64,000 bases of DNA from HXMU1420-13 sp034669965 (GCA_034669965.1 JAXMOK010000015.1:1-64000), one strand, 5' to 3'; shown: positions 45,493 through 54,656, counted from the first letter of the stretch. A program made the numbers and translations. Notes: generated from the letters alone by a model not told the origin.

Positions 45493-46023
45493 CTAAGGGA
45501 GAATGAAATAAGTGATCTCTTCTACTGAATTGTTAATAGTATTAAACAAGATATCTATTGCATTGTAATCATTTCCACTGTAAGTAAAACCAGAAAATTT
45601 TTCTGGTCCATAATCAGATTCAAATATTTGAAAACTACTGCCAAATTTATTCTGTAATTCTTGAATAGTTTTCCCAACAGATATTTGCTCACCTTTTACC
45701 GATACAGGCCAGTCTTGATTTCGTATTATTATTGAGACAACTCTATTTAATACATAATCATATACAATTGCATTTAAACCATAATTATAGGTTACGTAAT
45801 CAGAACCTTTGCTATCATCTTTAGAAGTGTAGCTCCCAAAAATGAAATATAGGTTTTGCTCATTGCCTTGAGTTGCTTCGATTTGCGCAAGTGTTTTGCC
45901 TTTAATCTTTATATTTTCAAATTCACTTTGAGCTATAATGTTCGACTTTACATTTGGTAAAACCTGAGCCTTACAAAATGTTGTAAACAATGTAAATAAA
46001 ACAAGTAGATGTAAAAATTTCAT
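45493..46023 (-). CDS. Secreted protein of unknown function, first of two related
   Basis: 176 residues from the ATG at 46023, which gives a proper signal peptide (FLHLLVLFTLFTTFCKAQ); a longer frame from 46077 runs into the repeat and is unlikely. The C-terminal half has ISVGKTIQELQNKFGSSFQIF, close to VEIGDNITTLQYSYPNSW in the next gene, so the two are probably diverged paralogues of an SmpA/OmlA-like fold. Lies between the two copies of the palindromic element. Function unknown. Confidence 0.65.
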   Translation of the reverse strand: MKFLHLLVLFTLFTTFCKAQVLPNVKSNIIAQSEFENIKIKGKTLAQIEATQGNEQNLYFIFGSYTSKDDSKGSDYVTYNYGLNAIVYDYVLNRVVSIIIRNQDWPVSVKGEQISVGKTIQELQNKFGSSFQIFESDYGPEKFSGFTYSGNDYNAIDILFNTINNSVEEITYFILP

Positions 46024-46072
46024 AGTTTTTAGTTTAATTATTACAACTGGTTGACTCAATAACGTTTCCATT

Positions 46073-46199
46073 CCCAAACTGGTCTAAGCGTCCGCTTGGA
46101 CCAAATAGAACTTATGTACCATGTGATAGTTTACATCGAATAAAGTCAATCAACATCTACACTTCATCTATGCACCAGCGGACGCTGGCGCTAGATAGG
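46073..46199. repeat. Palindromic ~130-bp intergenic element, copy 2
   Basis: Carries AAGCGTCCGCTTGG (46086-46099) and the inverse CCAGCGGACGCTGG (46174-46187), so the arms are AGCGTCCGCT and AGCGGACGCT, exact reverse complements. It ends GCGCTAGATAGG. Its last bases encode the final codons and the TAG (46191-46193) of the gene that ends there. Confidence 0.85.
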
Positions 46200-46709
46200 G
46201 GACACAATCAGACTTATTTTTGAAATCCTACCCTCATTATTCCAATTAATGAGTAAGTAGTCATCGCTGTTGTTTGAGAATAAATAAAATGCTTTGTTTA
46301 GTGTGTCTCTAGAACTCCATGAATTAGGATAGCTATATTGTAGGGTTGTGATATTATCTCCTATTTCAACGGTTTGCGTCTTCAAACTAATAAATAATTC
46401 ATCATTATTTATTACCCAGCTATAAAGATGAGATACTTCGCCCGATTCATCTTCTAAGAAAAACAAGAAATTCCCGGAATATTCTAAGGTATATTCGCCA
46501 GTCATTTCTTCATATTCTTTATTTGAAGGCGTACCCAAATTTGCCGTAACTGAATTGATAGTAATTGGCGGTGAGTTTCCCCAATTCATTAATTTTAAAT
46601 CTACAGTTCCATTAATTTTATCAGAAACAATAGCCCTGTTTTGAGCAATAGTATTTGTAAATAATAATCCGTTACAAAATAGTGTGAGGATAAAAATCTT
46701 AAACATCAT
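46191..46709 (-). CDS. Secreted protein of unknown function, second of two related
   Basis: 172 residues from the ATG at 46709; a GTG at 46718 is also possible. Signal peptide FKIFILTLFCNGLLFTNTIAQ. The mature part is beta-rich, with the VEIGDNITTLQYSYPNSW motif shared with the neighbouring gene. The stop codon and last three residues (SPI) are supplied by the palindromic element, so the 3' end was altered by its insertion. Function unknown. Confidence 0.65.
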   Translation of the reverse strand: MMFKIFILTLFCNGLLFTNTIAQNRAIVSDKINGTVDLKLMNWGNSPPITINSVTANLGTPSNKEYEEMTGEYTLEYSGNFLFFLEDESGEVSHLYSWVINNDELFISLKTQTVEIGDNITTLQYSYPNSWSSRDTLNKAFYLFSNNSDDYLLINWNNEGRISKISLIVSPI

Positions 46710-46810
46710 TTTATCCACAAAATCGAGTTTTTCGTAGTGATATTCGTCACCTTCAGTCGCTGTTGCAAGGCTTGATTCCCATACCTTAAATAGAAATTTT
46801 AAAAGTACTA

Positions 46811-47275
46811 TTAATAAGCACCAATACTGATAGGTTCAAATTGATCATTAAACACATACATAGCAGTAAAGCCAAACATATTACCATCGTACCAAAGCAC
46901 CATAAAATAGGTGCTATCTATTTTAAAATAGGAAAGTTTATGCCCTGGGTCTATTTCCGGATCACCTAATTTATAAGTGTTTGCAAACTCATTGAGCTTA
47001 GAGCAAGCATATCCATCTGTATTAGTTTCCAAGATTACTAAATTTTCAATGTTTAAACTGTTTAAGCCACGTTCATTTCTATGTGTTTCATGAGACGGTC
47101 TCTCAAGAAGAACACGAATAACTTTTTCCGAAATATTATGCTTGTCATTTATTAAATCAGGATCAGGACAAGTATAGTTTGAGAGTTGAGTAGTTGTATT
47201 TTCATCAATTGAATCTTGCCCAAAAATTGTTAATGGGCTCAATAACCATAGAAAAGTTATTATCAGGTATTTCAT
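46811..47275 (-). CDS. Small secreted protein next to the JAMM-like lipoprotein
   Basis: 154 residues from the ATG at 47275, with a signal peptide (YLIITFLWLLSPLTIFGQ). Two cysteines (in NYTCPDPD and GYACSKLN) could form a disulfide. The C-terminus is DSTYFMVLWYDGNMFGFTAMYV, aromatic and exposed-looking. It starts 27 bases after the stop of the 464-residue JAMM-like lipoprotein gene, so the two probably form a transcript and may be partners. Not recognised. Confidence 0.6.
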   Translation of the reverse strand: MKYLIITFLWLLSPLTIFGQDSIDENTTTQLSNYTCPDPDLINDKHNISEKVIRVLLERPSHETHRNERGLNSLNIENLVILETNTDGYACSKLNEFANTYKLGDPEIDPGHKLSYFKIDSTYFMVLWYDGNMFGFTAMYVFNDQFEPISIGAY

Positions 47276-47301
47276 AAAATTCAGTTTAATAGATTCATGG
47301 A

Positions 47302-48696
47302 TTAATAAGCACATCTTTCATGGGTAGTTATCGTATCATTATCATCTTCTATTGTCTCTTCATCATAATTAACAATGCCTTGTTCATCAATTATATACCC
47401 TTCAATGTCAAATCCTTCTTCATTAATAGTTTTTATCATTTCTAAATCATCTACGCTTGGCTGATTATCATAAATATTTAAAATCGTTGTATCAAGGTTA
47501 GCGATCATTTCAGCAATCGCCATATTAGGTGCACCTAAACAAGAGTACATTTTTTCACCTGTTGTAAACGGATGAGTATGTATAATTCCAATAGCGTTTG
47601 CTGGGATTGATATGCTTTCAGGAACTTGAATTTTGCAAGGTAATCGTTGCCATGAAGGCGGGAATTCTTGAAAACTTTTATTTCCGGTTATTGGATTTTC
47701 GATGATCCAGCCACCTTGCTCTTTCCTTTCATTCTGATCAGTTGCTTCGGTATTTGAGTTCTCCCATATTTCCTTTAACGCCTCCTGAACATCAGGGTCA
47801 TCTATATTTTCATCCCCAGTTTCACATGGATCTTCATCTAGCGTATCCTCATTTTCCTCTGAATCATCCTCATCAGGAGCTTGTTCTGGGCTACCACATT
47901 CATAAGGTGGAGGACATGGTGCGCCACTAGCACCTTCCCCTGTATTAGAACTCGCCCCACCGGAATTACTATCCGAACTTCCATCAGTGTCGGCACTTGG
48001 CCAGTCAAAGTCGGAACCGCCGTCGCCTGGAACAGAACCCTCTACAATTATATCGCCTTCACTGCATGAAACAGGGTAGCAATACAATATATCTGTAGAG
48101 GATGAGACAGATTTAAGTTGATCTGCATTTACCATGGTACACACATATGAACATTGTGGAAGTATAGATTTGGTATGCATCAAAGAGTCTAATTGAGCAC
48201 TCATTGATTTTGGGTGTAACCATGTAGTTAGTTCTTCTTTTGCTTTATCACTATCTGGTATGTAAGCAACCGCAACCCGCTTTACTTGATCACTTAATCC
48301 TATTAAATCAATAATTTCATATATATAGGGCCGTACATTACCATTCGCTTGCTGCACAGCTTCCGGAGAAAATCCTAGCATTTGGTTATGATAACTATAG
48401 AACCCATCGTTTTCTAAAATACCAAAAACAGCTACGTAATCAGATTGCAAGGTATATTTAGCTTCATCTATAACAGGAATGATAACATCCCAATTGACTA
48501 TACCAGTAAATCCTTGAAACTCGCTTGAATCTGATTTAAACAAATAAGCATCAGAATAATTAAGCGTCCTATAACTGTCTTGAGTTATTTCAGGTAAAGG
48601 TGTTTCACCTTGTTGCAAATTGGAGTTCGGCTCCAGATTCGAAACCTCGCAACCAAACGTTAGAAAAAGCAATACCCCTATAACTAATTGTTTCAT
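47302..48696 (-). CDS. Lipoprotein with C-terminal JAMM/DUF4329-like domain
   Basis: 464 residues. Signal MKQLVIGVLLFLTFGCEV ends in a lipobox (TFGC). The N-terminal 190 residues are mixed alpha/beta, then a Cys-rich patch, then an acidic Gly/Ser/Asp/Glu-rich spacer (about 225-300). The C-terminal domain has GIIHTHPFTTG near residue 371 and, after 36 residues, QPSVDDLEMI, then EGYIIDEQGIVNYD: HxH plus a later acidic residue is the JAMM/Prok-JAB and DUF4329 pattern, found in deubiquitinase-like peptidases and in polymorphic toxin tips. A peptidase or toxin role is inferred. Confidence 0.6.
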   Translation of the reverse strand: MKQLVIGVLLFLTFGCEVSNLEPNSNLQQGETPLPEITQDSYRTLNYSDAYLFKSDSSEFQGFTGIVNWDVIIPVIDEAKYTLQSDYVAVFGILENDGFYSYHNQMLGFSPEAVQQANGNVRPYIYEIIDLIGLSDQVKRVAVAYIPDSDKAKEELTTWLHPKSMSAQLDSLMHTKSILPQCSYVCTMVNADQLKSVSSSTDILYCYPVSCSEGDIIVEGSVPGDGGSDFDWPSADTDGSSDSNSGGASSNTGEGASGAPCPPPYECGSPEQAPDEDDSEENEDTLDEDPCETGDENIDDPDVQEALKEIWENSNTEATDQNERKEQGGWIIENPITGNKSFQEFPPSWQRLPCKIQVPESISIPANAIGIIHTHPFTTGEKMYSCLGAPNMAIAEMIANLDTTILNIYDNQPSVDDLEMIKTINEEGFDIEGYIIDEQGIVNYDEETIEDDNDTITTHERCAY

Positions 48697-48780
48697 ATAC
48701 CAAAATTTATTTATGGCAAGGAGTATATATATATAGCCTTAGAGGCAAATTTTTAATGAAAGTAAAATTATGTGCAAAAA

Positions 48781-48802
48781 AAAGACCGCCGGAGCAGTCT
48801 TT
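48781..48802 (-). terminator. Intrinsic terminator for metK
   Basis: On the minus strand AAAGACTGC, the tetraloop TCCG and GCGGTCTTT form a 9-pair stem (one G-U) followed by a run of T from 48783 downward. It lies 140 bases after the metK stop, beyond two REP-like hairpins. Confidence 0.75.
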
Positions 48803-48837
48803 CAAATGAGTGTAATCTCGGATGCAGGTGTAATCTC

Positions 48838-48857
48838 ATCCCTGCGCAGGCAGGGAT
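48838..48857. repeat. REP-like hairpin ATCCCTGC-GCAG-GCAGGGAT
   Basis: Perfect 8-pair stem with a 4-base loop. Together with 48897-48920 (ATTCCCTC-TTTC-GAGGGAAT) and the ATTCCTGC-TTTC-GCAGGAAT hairpins elsewhere, it shows changes in both strands of the stem that keep pairing intact. Confidence 0.7.
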
Positions 48858-48896
48858 CTGAAACCTTGTATTAGATTGACGCTTTAACACATATCA

Positions 48897-48920
48897 GATT
48901 CCCTCTTTCGAGGGAATGAC
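48897..48920. repeat. REP-like hairpin ATTCCCTC-TTTC-GAGGGAAT
   Basis: Perfect 8-pair stem, loop TTTC, followed by GAC. It differs from the ATTCCTGC form by two compensating base pairs. It lies between the metK stop (48946) and its terminator. Confidence 0.7.
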
Positions 48921-48945
48921 ATCTAGGTTTTAGAAAGTTGTCAGA

Positions 48946-50070
48946 TCAAACCAATCGATCCACAAAATCGAGTTTTTCCCAGGGGAATTCTTCCCGACCA
49001 AAATGTCCGTAAGCTGCGGTTGGGCGATAAATCGGGCGTAGTAAATCAAAACGCTTGATGATCCCTTTAGGCGTGCAATCGAAGGTGTTAGCAACTAAGG
49101 CAGCCAATTCAGTGTCCGATTTCTTTCCTGTGCCGTACGTGTTTACTGAAATCGAAACCGGCTCTACTACACCAATCGCATACGCGAGTTGAACCAAACA
49201 CTCATCGGCCAACTCGGCAGCAACCACGTTCTTGGCAATATGTCGCGCTGCATAAGCCGCACTGCGATCTACTTTCGAAGGATCTTTCCCTGAAAATGCT
49301 CCTCCACCATGGGCACCAAATCCGCCGTAGGTATCTACAATAATTTTGCGACCGGTTAAGCCGGTGTCGCCATGTGGACCGCCAATCACGAACTTACCTG
49401 TCGGGTTGATGTGATACAACGTTTCGTCGTCTACCAAATCCATGGGCAACACTTGCGGAATCAAAATCTTTTTTATGTCGGCATGGATTTGCTCCTGTGA
49501 AACGCCTTCATCATGCTGAGTAGAAAGTACGATGGTATGAATGCGTTTTGGTGAGCCGTCTTCGTTATACTCGATGGTAACCTGACTTTTAGAATCCGGT
49601 CCCAGATAGGTCATTTCCTTTTTTGCTTTGCGGATGTCGGCCAGTGTCTTCAACAAATTATGCGACAGCTGAAGAGGCATCGGCATAAACTCGGGCGTGT
49701 TGTTGGTGGCATAGCCGAACATCATGCCTTGATCGCCGGCACCATCGCGATCTACGCCTTGGGCAATGTCAGGACTTTGAGTGTGGATGGTAGAAAGCAC
49801 ACCGCAACTTTCCGAATCGAAACGGTAAGAAGCTTTAGTGTAGCCAATTTCTTTTATCACTTGCCGAACCACTTCCTGCACATCTACATAGGCTTCAGTG
49901 GTAACTTCGCCGGAAACAACGGCTAGCCCCGTAGTTACGAGGGTTTCAACGGCAACTCTTGATGATGGATCCTGCTCAAGCATAGAATCGAGGATGGCAT
50001 CCGAGATCTGATCGGCCACTTTATCCGGATGGCCTTCTGATACAGACTCTGAGGTAAATAATTTCTTCAT
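48946..50070 (-). CDS. metK: S-adenosylmethionine synthetase
   Basis: 374-residue MetK, which makes SAM from methionine and ATP. Signature segments GHPDKVADQISDAILD near residue 14, MFGYATNNTPE, FVIGGPHGDTGLTGRKIIVDTYGG and GGGAFSGKDPSKVDRS are complete, with the Asp and Lys residues that bind ATP and Mg. Start and end match the family. No SAM riboswitch could be recognised in the 134 bases upstream. Confidence 0.97.
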   Translation of the reverse strand: MKKLFTSESVSEGHPDKVADQISDAILDSMLEQDPSSRVAVETLVTTGLAVVSGEVTTEAYVDVQEVVRQVIKEIGYTKASYRFDSESCGVLSTIHTQSPDIAQGVDRDGAGDQGMMFGYATNNTPEFMPMPLQLSHNLLKTLADIRKAKKEMTYLGPDSKSQVTIEYNEDGSPKRIHTIVLSTQHDEGVSQEQIHADIKKILIPQVLPMDLVDDETLYHINPTGKFVIGGPHGDTGLTGRKIIVDTYGGFGAHGGGAFSGKDPSKVDRSAAYAARHIAKNVVAAELADECLVQLAYAIGVVEPVSISVNTYGTGKKSDTELAALVANTFDCTPKGIIKRFDLLRPIYRPTAAYGHFGREEFPWEKLDFVDRLV

Positions 50071-50204
50071 TCTAAATTTAAATCTCGGGTTAGGTACTTT
50101 CGGTTACGAAGAGCGCAAAAGGTACGAAGAAAATTCAATGATGTGCGAATAAGGTTTGCAGATCAATTACACTAAATAAATTGAGTAATTAAAAAGTCGA
50201 ATGT

Positions 50205-50411
50205 TCACAGGTCCGGAGATTTTTTAAACGTCTTCCAATCAATTAATTCTTCCTCGCCGACAGAATATTTCTCTTCTCTTTCTTTTAATATATCTAGATG
50301 CCATTTCAGTGATTCGAACTTTTCGCAGCTGCGAATATCTTCCCAAAGTTGATCTAACAACTGAAGTTTTTCAGAATAATTGAGCTGTTCTATATCGATT
50401 AATCCTTTCAT
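50205..50411 (-). CDS. Orphan addiction-module antitoxin-like protein
   Basis: 68 residues: an N-terminal helix (DIEQLNYSEKLQLLDQLWEDI) and a C-terminal EELIDWKTF segment that match the putative addiction-module component family (TIGR02574/PF09720 type), normally encoded next to a RelE/ParE-like toxin. There is no toxin gene here: 134 bases separate it from metK and about 136 from the channel gene. Possibly a solitary antitoxin or the remnant of a module. Confidence 0.65.
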   Translation of the reverse strand: MKGLIDIEQLNYSEKLQLLDQLWEDIRSCEKFESLKWHLDILKEREEKYSVGEEELIDWKTFKKSPDL

Positions 50412-50547
50412 ACATAGAACTAAAGAAATTCAATAATTAACTGCTAGATGAAATATTCAATCATCCGTGTTGAAAAAGCTATGGTAGTAGTTATCTGCAT
50501 ATAACGGTACTTTTGAAAGAACGACAACTTCACATTGAATTCGTAGC

Positions 50548-51153
50548 ATGGACTTTATTTCAATTTTGGATCTTATCGGAACATTTGTTTTTGCAATAAG
50601 CGGTATTCGTATGGCTGCCCGCAAGGATTTAGATATTTTTGGTGCCGCGGTTATCGGTTTTGCAACAGCTATCGGTGGTGGAACTACGCGTGATATACTG
50701 CTGGGCAGTCAGCCGGTAACTTGGATGGGAAATATGATGTATCCAATCGTGATATTGTCAGCCATTCCATTTACATACCTCATTCGCAATCACTTTAAAA
50801 GTATCGATAAACCGCTCTTTATTTTTGATACTTTGGGCATTGCACTTTTTACCATCAGTGGAATGGAGAAAGCGCTAGATTTCGGCCTTAATCCATTTAT
50901 GGCAGCTACTATGGGGATGACCTCGGCCGTAGTTGGTGGTATTATTCGAGATGTACTTTGCCGTGAGGTGCCGCTGATATTCAGAGAAGAAATTTATGCA
51001 ACCGCCTGCCTAGCCGGTGCCATGGTTTTTTACATTGGTATAGAATTCAATCTTCCGGAAATCGCTAACTACCTCCTTACAACCATTGTAATTGTTGGCA
51101 TTAGAGTGGCTGCAATAAAATTCGATCTACAATTACCGAAAATGAAGGGGTGA
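50548..51153 (+). CDS. TRIC/YadS-like trimeric cation channel protein
   Basis: 201-residue integral membrane protein with seven short helices. Two homologous halves begin DLIGTFVFAISGIRMAARKDLD and DTLGIALFTISGMEKALDF, and each has a Gly-rich stretch (GFATAIGGGTTRDIL and MTSAVVGGIIRDVL) that breaks a helix, the hallmark of TRIC-type/UPF0126 channels. Passes potassium or other cations across the inner membrane. Single gene. Confidence 0.88.
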   Translation: MDFISILDLIGTFVFAISGIRMAARKDLDIFGAAVIGFATAIGGGTTRDILLGSQPVTWMGNMMYPIVILSAIPFTYLIRNHFKSIDKPLFIFDTLGIALFTISGMEKALDFGLNPFMAATMGMTSAVVGGIIRDVLCREVPLIFREEIYATACLAGAMVFYIGIEFNLPEIANYLLTTIVIVGIRVAAIKFDLQLPKMKG

Positions 51154-51224
51154 GTACAGTACTCTATAACCAACGAGCAGTTTTCAGTGAATAGATGGGG
51201 GCAGTTGCTTTATTTCCACTCGTT

Positions 51225-51267
51225 CCGAACTACCTGTTCGGAATAACTACTCGAACTGCCGGTTCGA
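51225..51267. repeat. Paired hairpins between convergent genes
   Basis: CCGAAC-TACCT-GTTCGG (51225-51241) and TCGAAC-TGCCG-GTTCGA (51251-51267) are two similar 6-pair hairpins in tandem, followed by AGAATGAC, the ending used by the REP-like words. Between the channel gene and ruvB. No T-run. Confidence 0.6.
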
Positions 51268-51299
51268 TAGAATGACATATTTTATTACCAACTCATTAC

Positions 51300-52316
51300 T
51301 CACTTAGCAAACAAATCACCATCTTTCCCGCCTTTGTTCACTCCCAAATATTGATACGCTTTCGCCGTTGCTACCCTACCTTTAGGAGTACGCTGGAGAA
51401 ATCCTTCTTTAATCAAATACGGCTCGTATACTTCCTCAATCGTGCCTTTGTCTTCGCCAACGGCCACGCCCAACGTATTTAATCCCACAGGTCCACCACT
51501 GTAATTCTCAATGATAGCACGGAGCATCCGCACATCCATTTCGTCTAGTCCGTTCGAGTCGACATCTAAGGCATTCAGCGCTTTATCAGCAACTTGTTGG
51601 TTGATGGCGGTTAGTCCATCAACTTGGGCAAAATCGCGGGTTCGTCGAAGTAGCTTGTTTACAATTCGGGGTGTTCCTCGGCTACGGCTGGCAATTTCGT
51701 AGGCGCCGGGTTCATCAATACCAAAACTCATGATGTGCGCCGAACGAAGTGCAATGCGTTGCAGTAACTCCACATCGTAGTAATCGAGGCGGATGTCGAT
51801 ACCGAATCGCGCCCGAAGCGGAGCCGTAAGCATGCCTTTTCGAGTGGTAGCACCCACGAGTGTGAAATGGTTCAGATCGATTTGGATACTTCGTGCATTC
51901 GGACCCGAATCGATCACGATATCAAGCTTGAAATCTTCCATCGCCGAATACAGATATTCTTCAATAACAGGATTTAGTCGATGGATTTCATCTATAAACA
52001 GCACGTCTCCTTCTTCCAGATTGGTGAGCATTCCGGCAAGATCGCCGGGTTTTTCGAGCACTGGCCCTGTAGTAGGACGAATGGTGCCGCCCATCTCCTG
52101 CGCGATAATGTACGAAAGCGTGGTTTTTCCCAAGCCTGGAGGTCCGGAAAGAATTACATGATCGAGGGCATCGCCACGTTGTTTGGCAGCTTTAATAAAC
52201 ACGCCAAGATTGTTAATAGCCTTTTGCTGCCCAATAAATTCGTTCAGACTGGCCGGGCGTACCGATTGTTCGAAAGCGTCTTCTTTCTGCAGAGGATTAA
52301 GTAATGGGTTTTGCAC
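51300..52316 (-). CDS. ruvB: Holliday-junction helicase RuvB
   Basis: 338 residues. Walker A GPPGLGKTT at 58-66, Walker B LFIDEIHRL, sensor ATTRKGMLTAPLRARFG and the winged-helix C-terminus (GGPVGLNTLGVAVGEDKGTIEEVYEPYLI) are complete. RuvB drives branch migration with RuvA. No ruvA or ruvC lies in this window next to it, unlike many genomes. Divergent from ppk. Confidence 0.97.
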   Translation of the reverse strand: MQNPLLNPLQKEDAFEQSVRPASLNEFIGQQKAINNLGVFIKAAKQRGDALDHVILSGPPGLGKTTLSYIIAQEMGGTIRPTTGPVLEKPGDLAGMLTNLEEGDVLFIDEIHRLNPVIEEYLYSAMEDFKLDIVIDSGPNARSIQIDLNHFTLVGATTRKGMLTAPLRARFGIDIRLDYYDVELLQRIALRSAHIMSFGIDEPGAYEIASRSRGTPRIVNKLLRRTRDFAQVDGLTAINQQVADKALNALDVDSNGLDEMDVRMLRAIIENYSGGPVGLNTLGVAVGEDKGTIEEVYEPYLIKEGFLQRTPKGRVATAKAYQYLGVNKGGKDGDLFAK

Positions 52317-52405
52317 AAAAACTGAGGTTTTCGGTGTTTACTTTTACTTTAAACGATTATACTTAGAATTGCTACGAATTGCCCAAGTAACTTTAAACGT
52401 TCAGC

Positions 52406-54643
52406 ATGGAAAAACCATCTTTTTCGCCCGACGAACTCCCCTACGATCCAATCGAAGAACAGAAGAAACGACGAGGCGATAAAATATCAAATCAGAAGAA
52501 AAACGAGATTTTAAAGGAAAAGGGTTTGCATAAAGACAAGAGAATGAGTGCGCTAAAGATATTCGGTGGCGAGTACTTTTTTAACTATGAGTTAAGCTGG
52601 CTAAAATTTAACGAGCGGGTGCTAGCCGAAGCTCAAAATGAGAAGAACAAGGTGCTTGAGCGAGTAAAATTTATTGGGATTGTATGCTCAAACCTAGACG
52701 AATATTTCCAGAAACGGGTAGGTGGTTTAAAGCGGCAGTACCATGCGGGCGTTAAATCATTAAGTGTGGATGGCATGTCGGTGAGTGATCAGCTGGAAGA
52801 AGTGCGGCAAGTAGTTAAAAAGATGATTGAGGATTACAGGACCTGTTTTTTTGATGATTTAAAACCGCAATTGGATGAAATCGGAATTTGCATAAAAAAT
52901 TATGCTGAATTAACCGATCGACAACAAAAGACAAGTGACGAGTTTTTTAAAAAAGAGATCTATCCAATCGTAACACCATTGGCCGTGGATGAGTCGCACC
53001 CATTTCCTTTTATATCTAACCACAGTTTGTCGTTTGCGGTTGAATTGCGCAATCCTGAAACCAAAGAAGAATCGTTTGCACGGATTAAGATTCCATCAAA
53101 CCGAAAGCGATTTGTACAGGTATTTCGACGAGGCAACAATGTGGTGTTAGTGCCTATTGAGGATATTATCCGCCAAAAAATGGATTCCTTTTTCCCGGGC
53201 ATGGAAATCCTGTCGGCACACTTGTTTCGAGTAACTCGGAATGCATCGCTAGAGCGTAACGAAGAAGAAGCCGATGATTTGTTAGAAGTGATTGAAGATG
53301 AACTTCGTGAGCGAAAATTTGCCTCTATCGTTCGGCTTGAGCTTGAAAAAACGATGCCTGAGCACATCAAAAACTATCTGTACAAAAACTTAAATGTTAC
53401 CCAAAAAGATGTGTACCAGATGGAGGGTATGATTGGGTTGGTAAGCTCGTTTGAAATCGCAAACATTCCGGGATTTTCGCAACACAAAATTAAGAATTGG
53501 TCGCCCGTTCTTCATCCGGCACTCTCGCACCCTATTGATGAAGAGCCGCCGAGCATGTTCGATGTGATTAAGAAGAATGAATTCATGGTGCATCATCCCT
53601 ATCATAGTTTTGAACTTTCTACCCAGCGATTTATTGAGGAAGCCGCTTCAGATCCTAAAGTACTTGCCATAAAGCAAACGTTATACAGAACTTCGCAAGA
53701 TTCACCATTGATGCATGCACTTATGCGCGCGGCCGAAAGCGGAAAGCAAGTGGCAGTGCTGGTAGAAATTAAAGCCCGTTTCGACGAAGAGCGAAATATC
53801 CAATGGGCACAACAACTTGATAATTATGGAGTGCATGTAGCGTATGGCATTCCCGGTTTGAAAATTCACACTAAGCTTACTATGGTTGTTCGCGAAGAGG
53901 ATGATGGTTTAAAAACCTATTGCCATATCGGCACAGGAAATTATCACCCGGGCACCGCGCAGTTGTATGAAGATTTAGCCGTTTTTACCTGCGATGAAGT
54001 GCTTGCATCGGATGTAACAGATGTGTTTAACTTGCTTACAGGATACGCTCCGGGTCAAACCTTCGAAAAACTGATTGTAGCCCCAAAGCATATGCGCCCT
54101 CAAATGGAAGCAATGGTTGATTTCGAAACGAATGAAGCTCGTGAAGGTCGCCCAAGCCGAATTATTGCAAAGATGAATAGTTTAGAAGATCCGCGCATCA
54201 TTCAGAAATTATACGAAGCTTCACAAGCGGGTGTAGAAATTGATTTAATTGTTCGGGGTGTGTGTCGCCTGATCCCCGGAAAAGAGAATCTCAGCGAAAA
54301 TATTCGCGTTTACTCGGTAATTGGTCGTTTTCTCGAACACTCTCGTATTTTTTATTTTCAACACGGCGGTGAACATATTTATGCTTTAGGCTCCGCCGAT
54401 TGGATGCATCGAAACCTCGATAATCGCGTTGAGGCAGTGCTTAAGATTGAAAAACCCGAGCTTAAAACATACCTGCAGTTTTTACTGAGTATTTACCTTA
54501 AAGATAACCAACAGCGGTGGGTACTTGATGCTGAAGGCAATTACCATCGAGTGGAAAAGAAAAAAGGCGAACGCAAAGTATCTACCCACAAAGTATTAAT
54601 GAACCACACTGCCGATAGTATCGACCCGATTCCGATTGCGTAA
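52406..54643 (+). CDS. ppk: Polyphosphate kinase 1
   Basis: 745-residue Ppk1, which makes polyphosphate from ATP. N-terminal helical domain with ELSWLKFNERVLAEAQNE near residue 57, then the head domain, and the two phospholipase-D-like halves: KQTLYRTSQDS, the His in GLKIHTKLTMV near residue 489 that is phosphorylated, CHIGTGNYHPGTAQLYED and the C-terminal GSADWMHRNLDNRVEA. Slightly long at the N-terminus (a 45-residue Lys-rich leader before the domain), which may be an extension. Single gene. Confidence 0.96.
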   Translation: MEKPSFSPDELPYDPIEEQKKRRGDKISNQKKNEILKEKGLHKDKRMSALKIFGGEYFFNYELSWLKFNERVLAEAQNEKNKVLERVKFIGIVCSNLDEYFQKRVGGLKRQYHAGVKSLSVDGMSVSDQLEEVRQVVKKMIEDYRTCFFDDLKPQLDEIGICIKNYAELTDRQQKTSDEFFKKEIYPIVTPLAVDESHPFPFISNHSLSFAVELRNPETKEESFARIKIPSNRKRFVQVFRRGNNVVLVPIEDIIRQKMDSFFPGMEILSAHLFRVTRNASLERNEEEADDLLEVIEDELRERKFASIVRLELEKTMPEHIKNYLYKNLNVTQKDVYQMEGMIGLVSSFEIANIPGFSQHKIKNWSPVLHPALSHPIDEEPPSMFDVIKKNEFMVHHPYHSFELSTQRFIEEAASDPKVLAIKQTLYRTSQDSPLMHALMRAAESGKQVAVLVEIKARFDEERNIQWAQQLDNYGVHVAYGIPGLKIHTKLTMVVREEDDGLKTYCHIGTGNYHPGTAQLYEDLAVFTCDEVLASDVTDVFNLLTGYAPGQTFEKLIVAPKHMRPQMEAMVDFETNEAREGRPSRIIAKMNSLEDPRIIQKLYEASQAGVEIDLIVRGVCRLIPGKENLSENIRVYSVIGRFLEHSRIFYFQHGGEHIYALGSADWMHRNLDNRVEAVLKIEKPELKTYLQFLLSIYLKDNQQRWVLDAEGNYHRVEKKKGERKVSTHKVLMNHTADSIDPIPIA

Positions 54644-54656
54644 TAGCTCGATACTA

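Noticed and set aside
45358..46199. A true integron array.
   Set aside because: No integrase gene in the window, only two element copies, and the GTT of the cut site is not exact. Kept only as a hypothesis.
50071..50204. A SAM riboswitch before metK.
   Set aside because: No kink-turn or conserved core text is visible in the 134-base leader.
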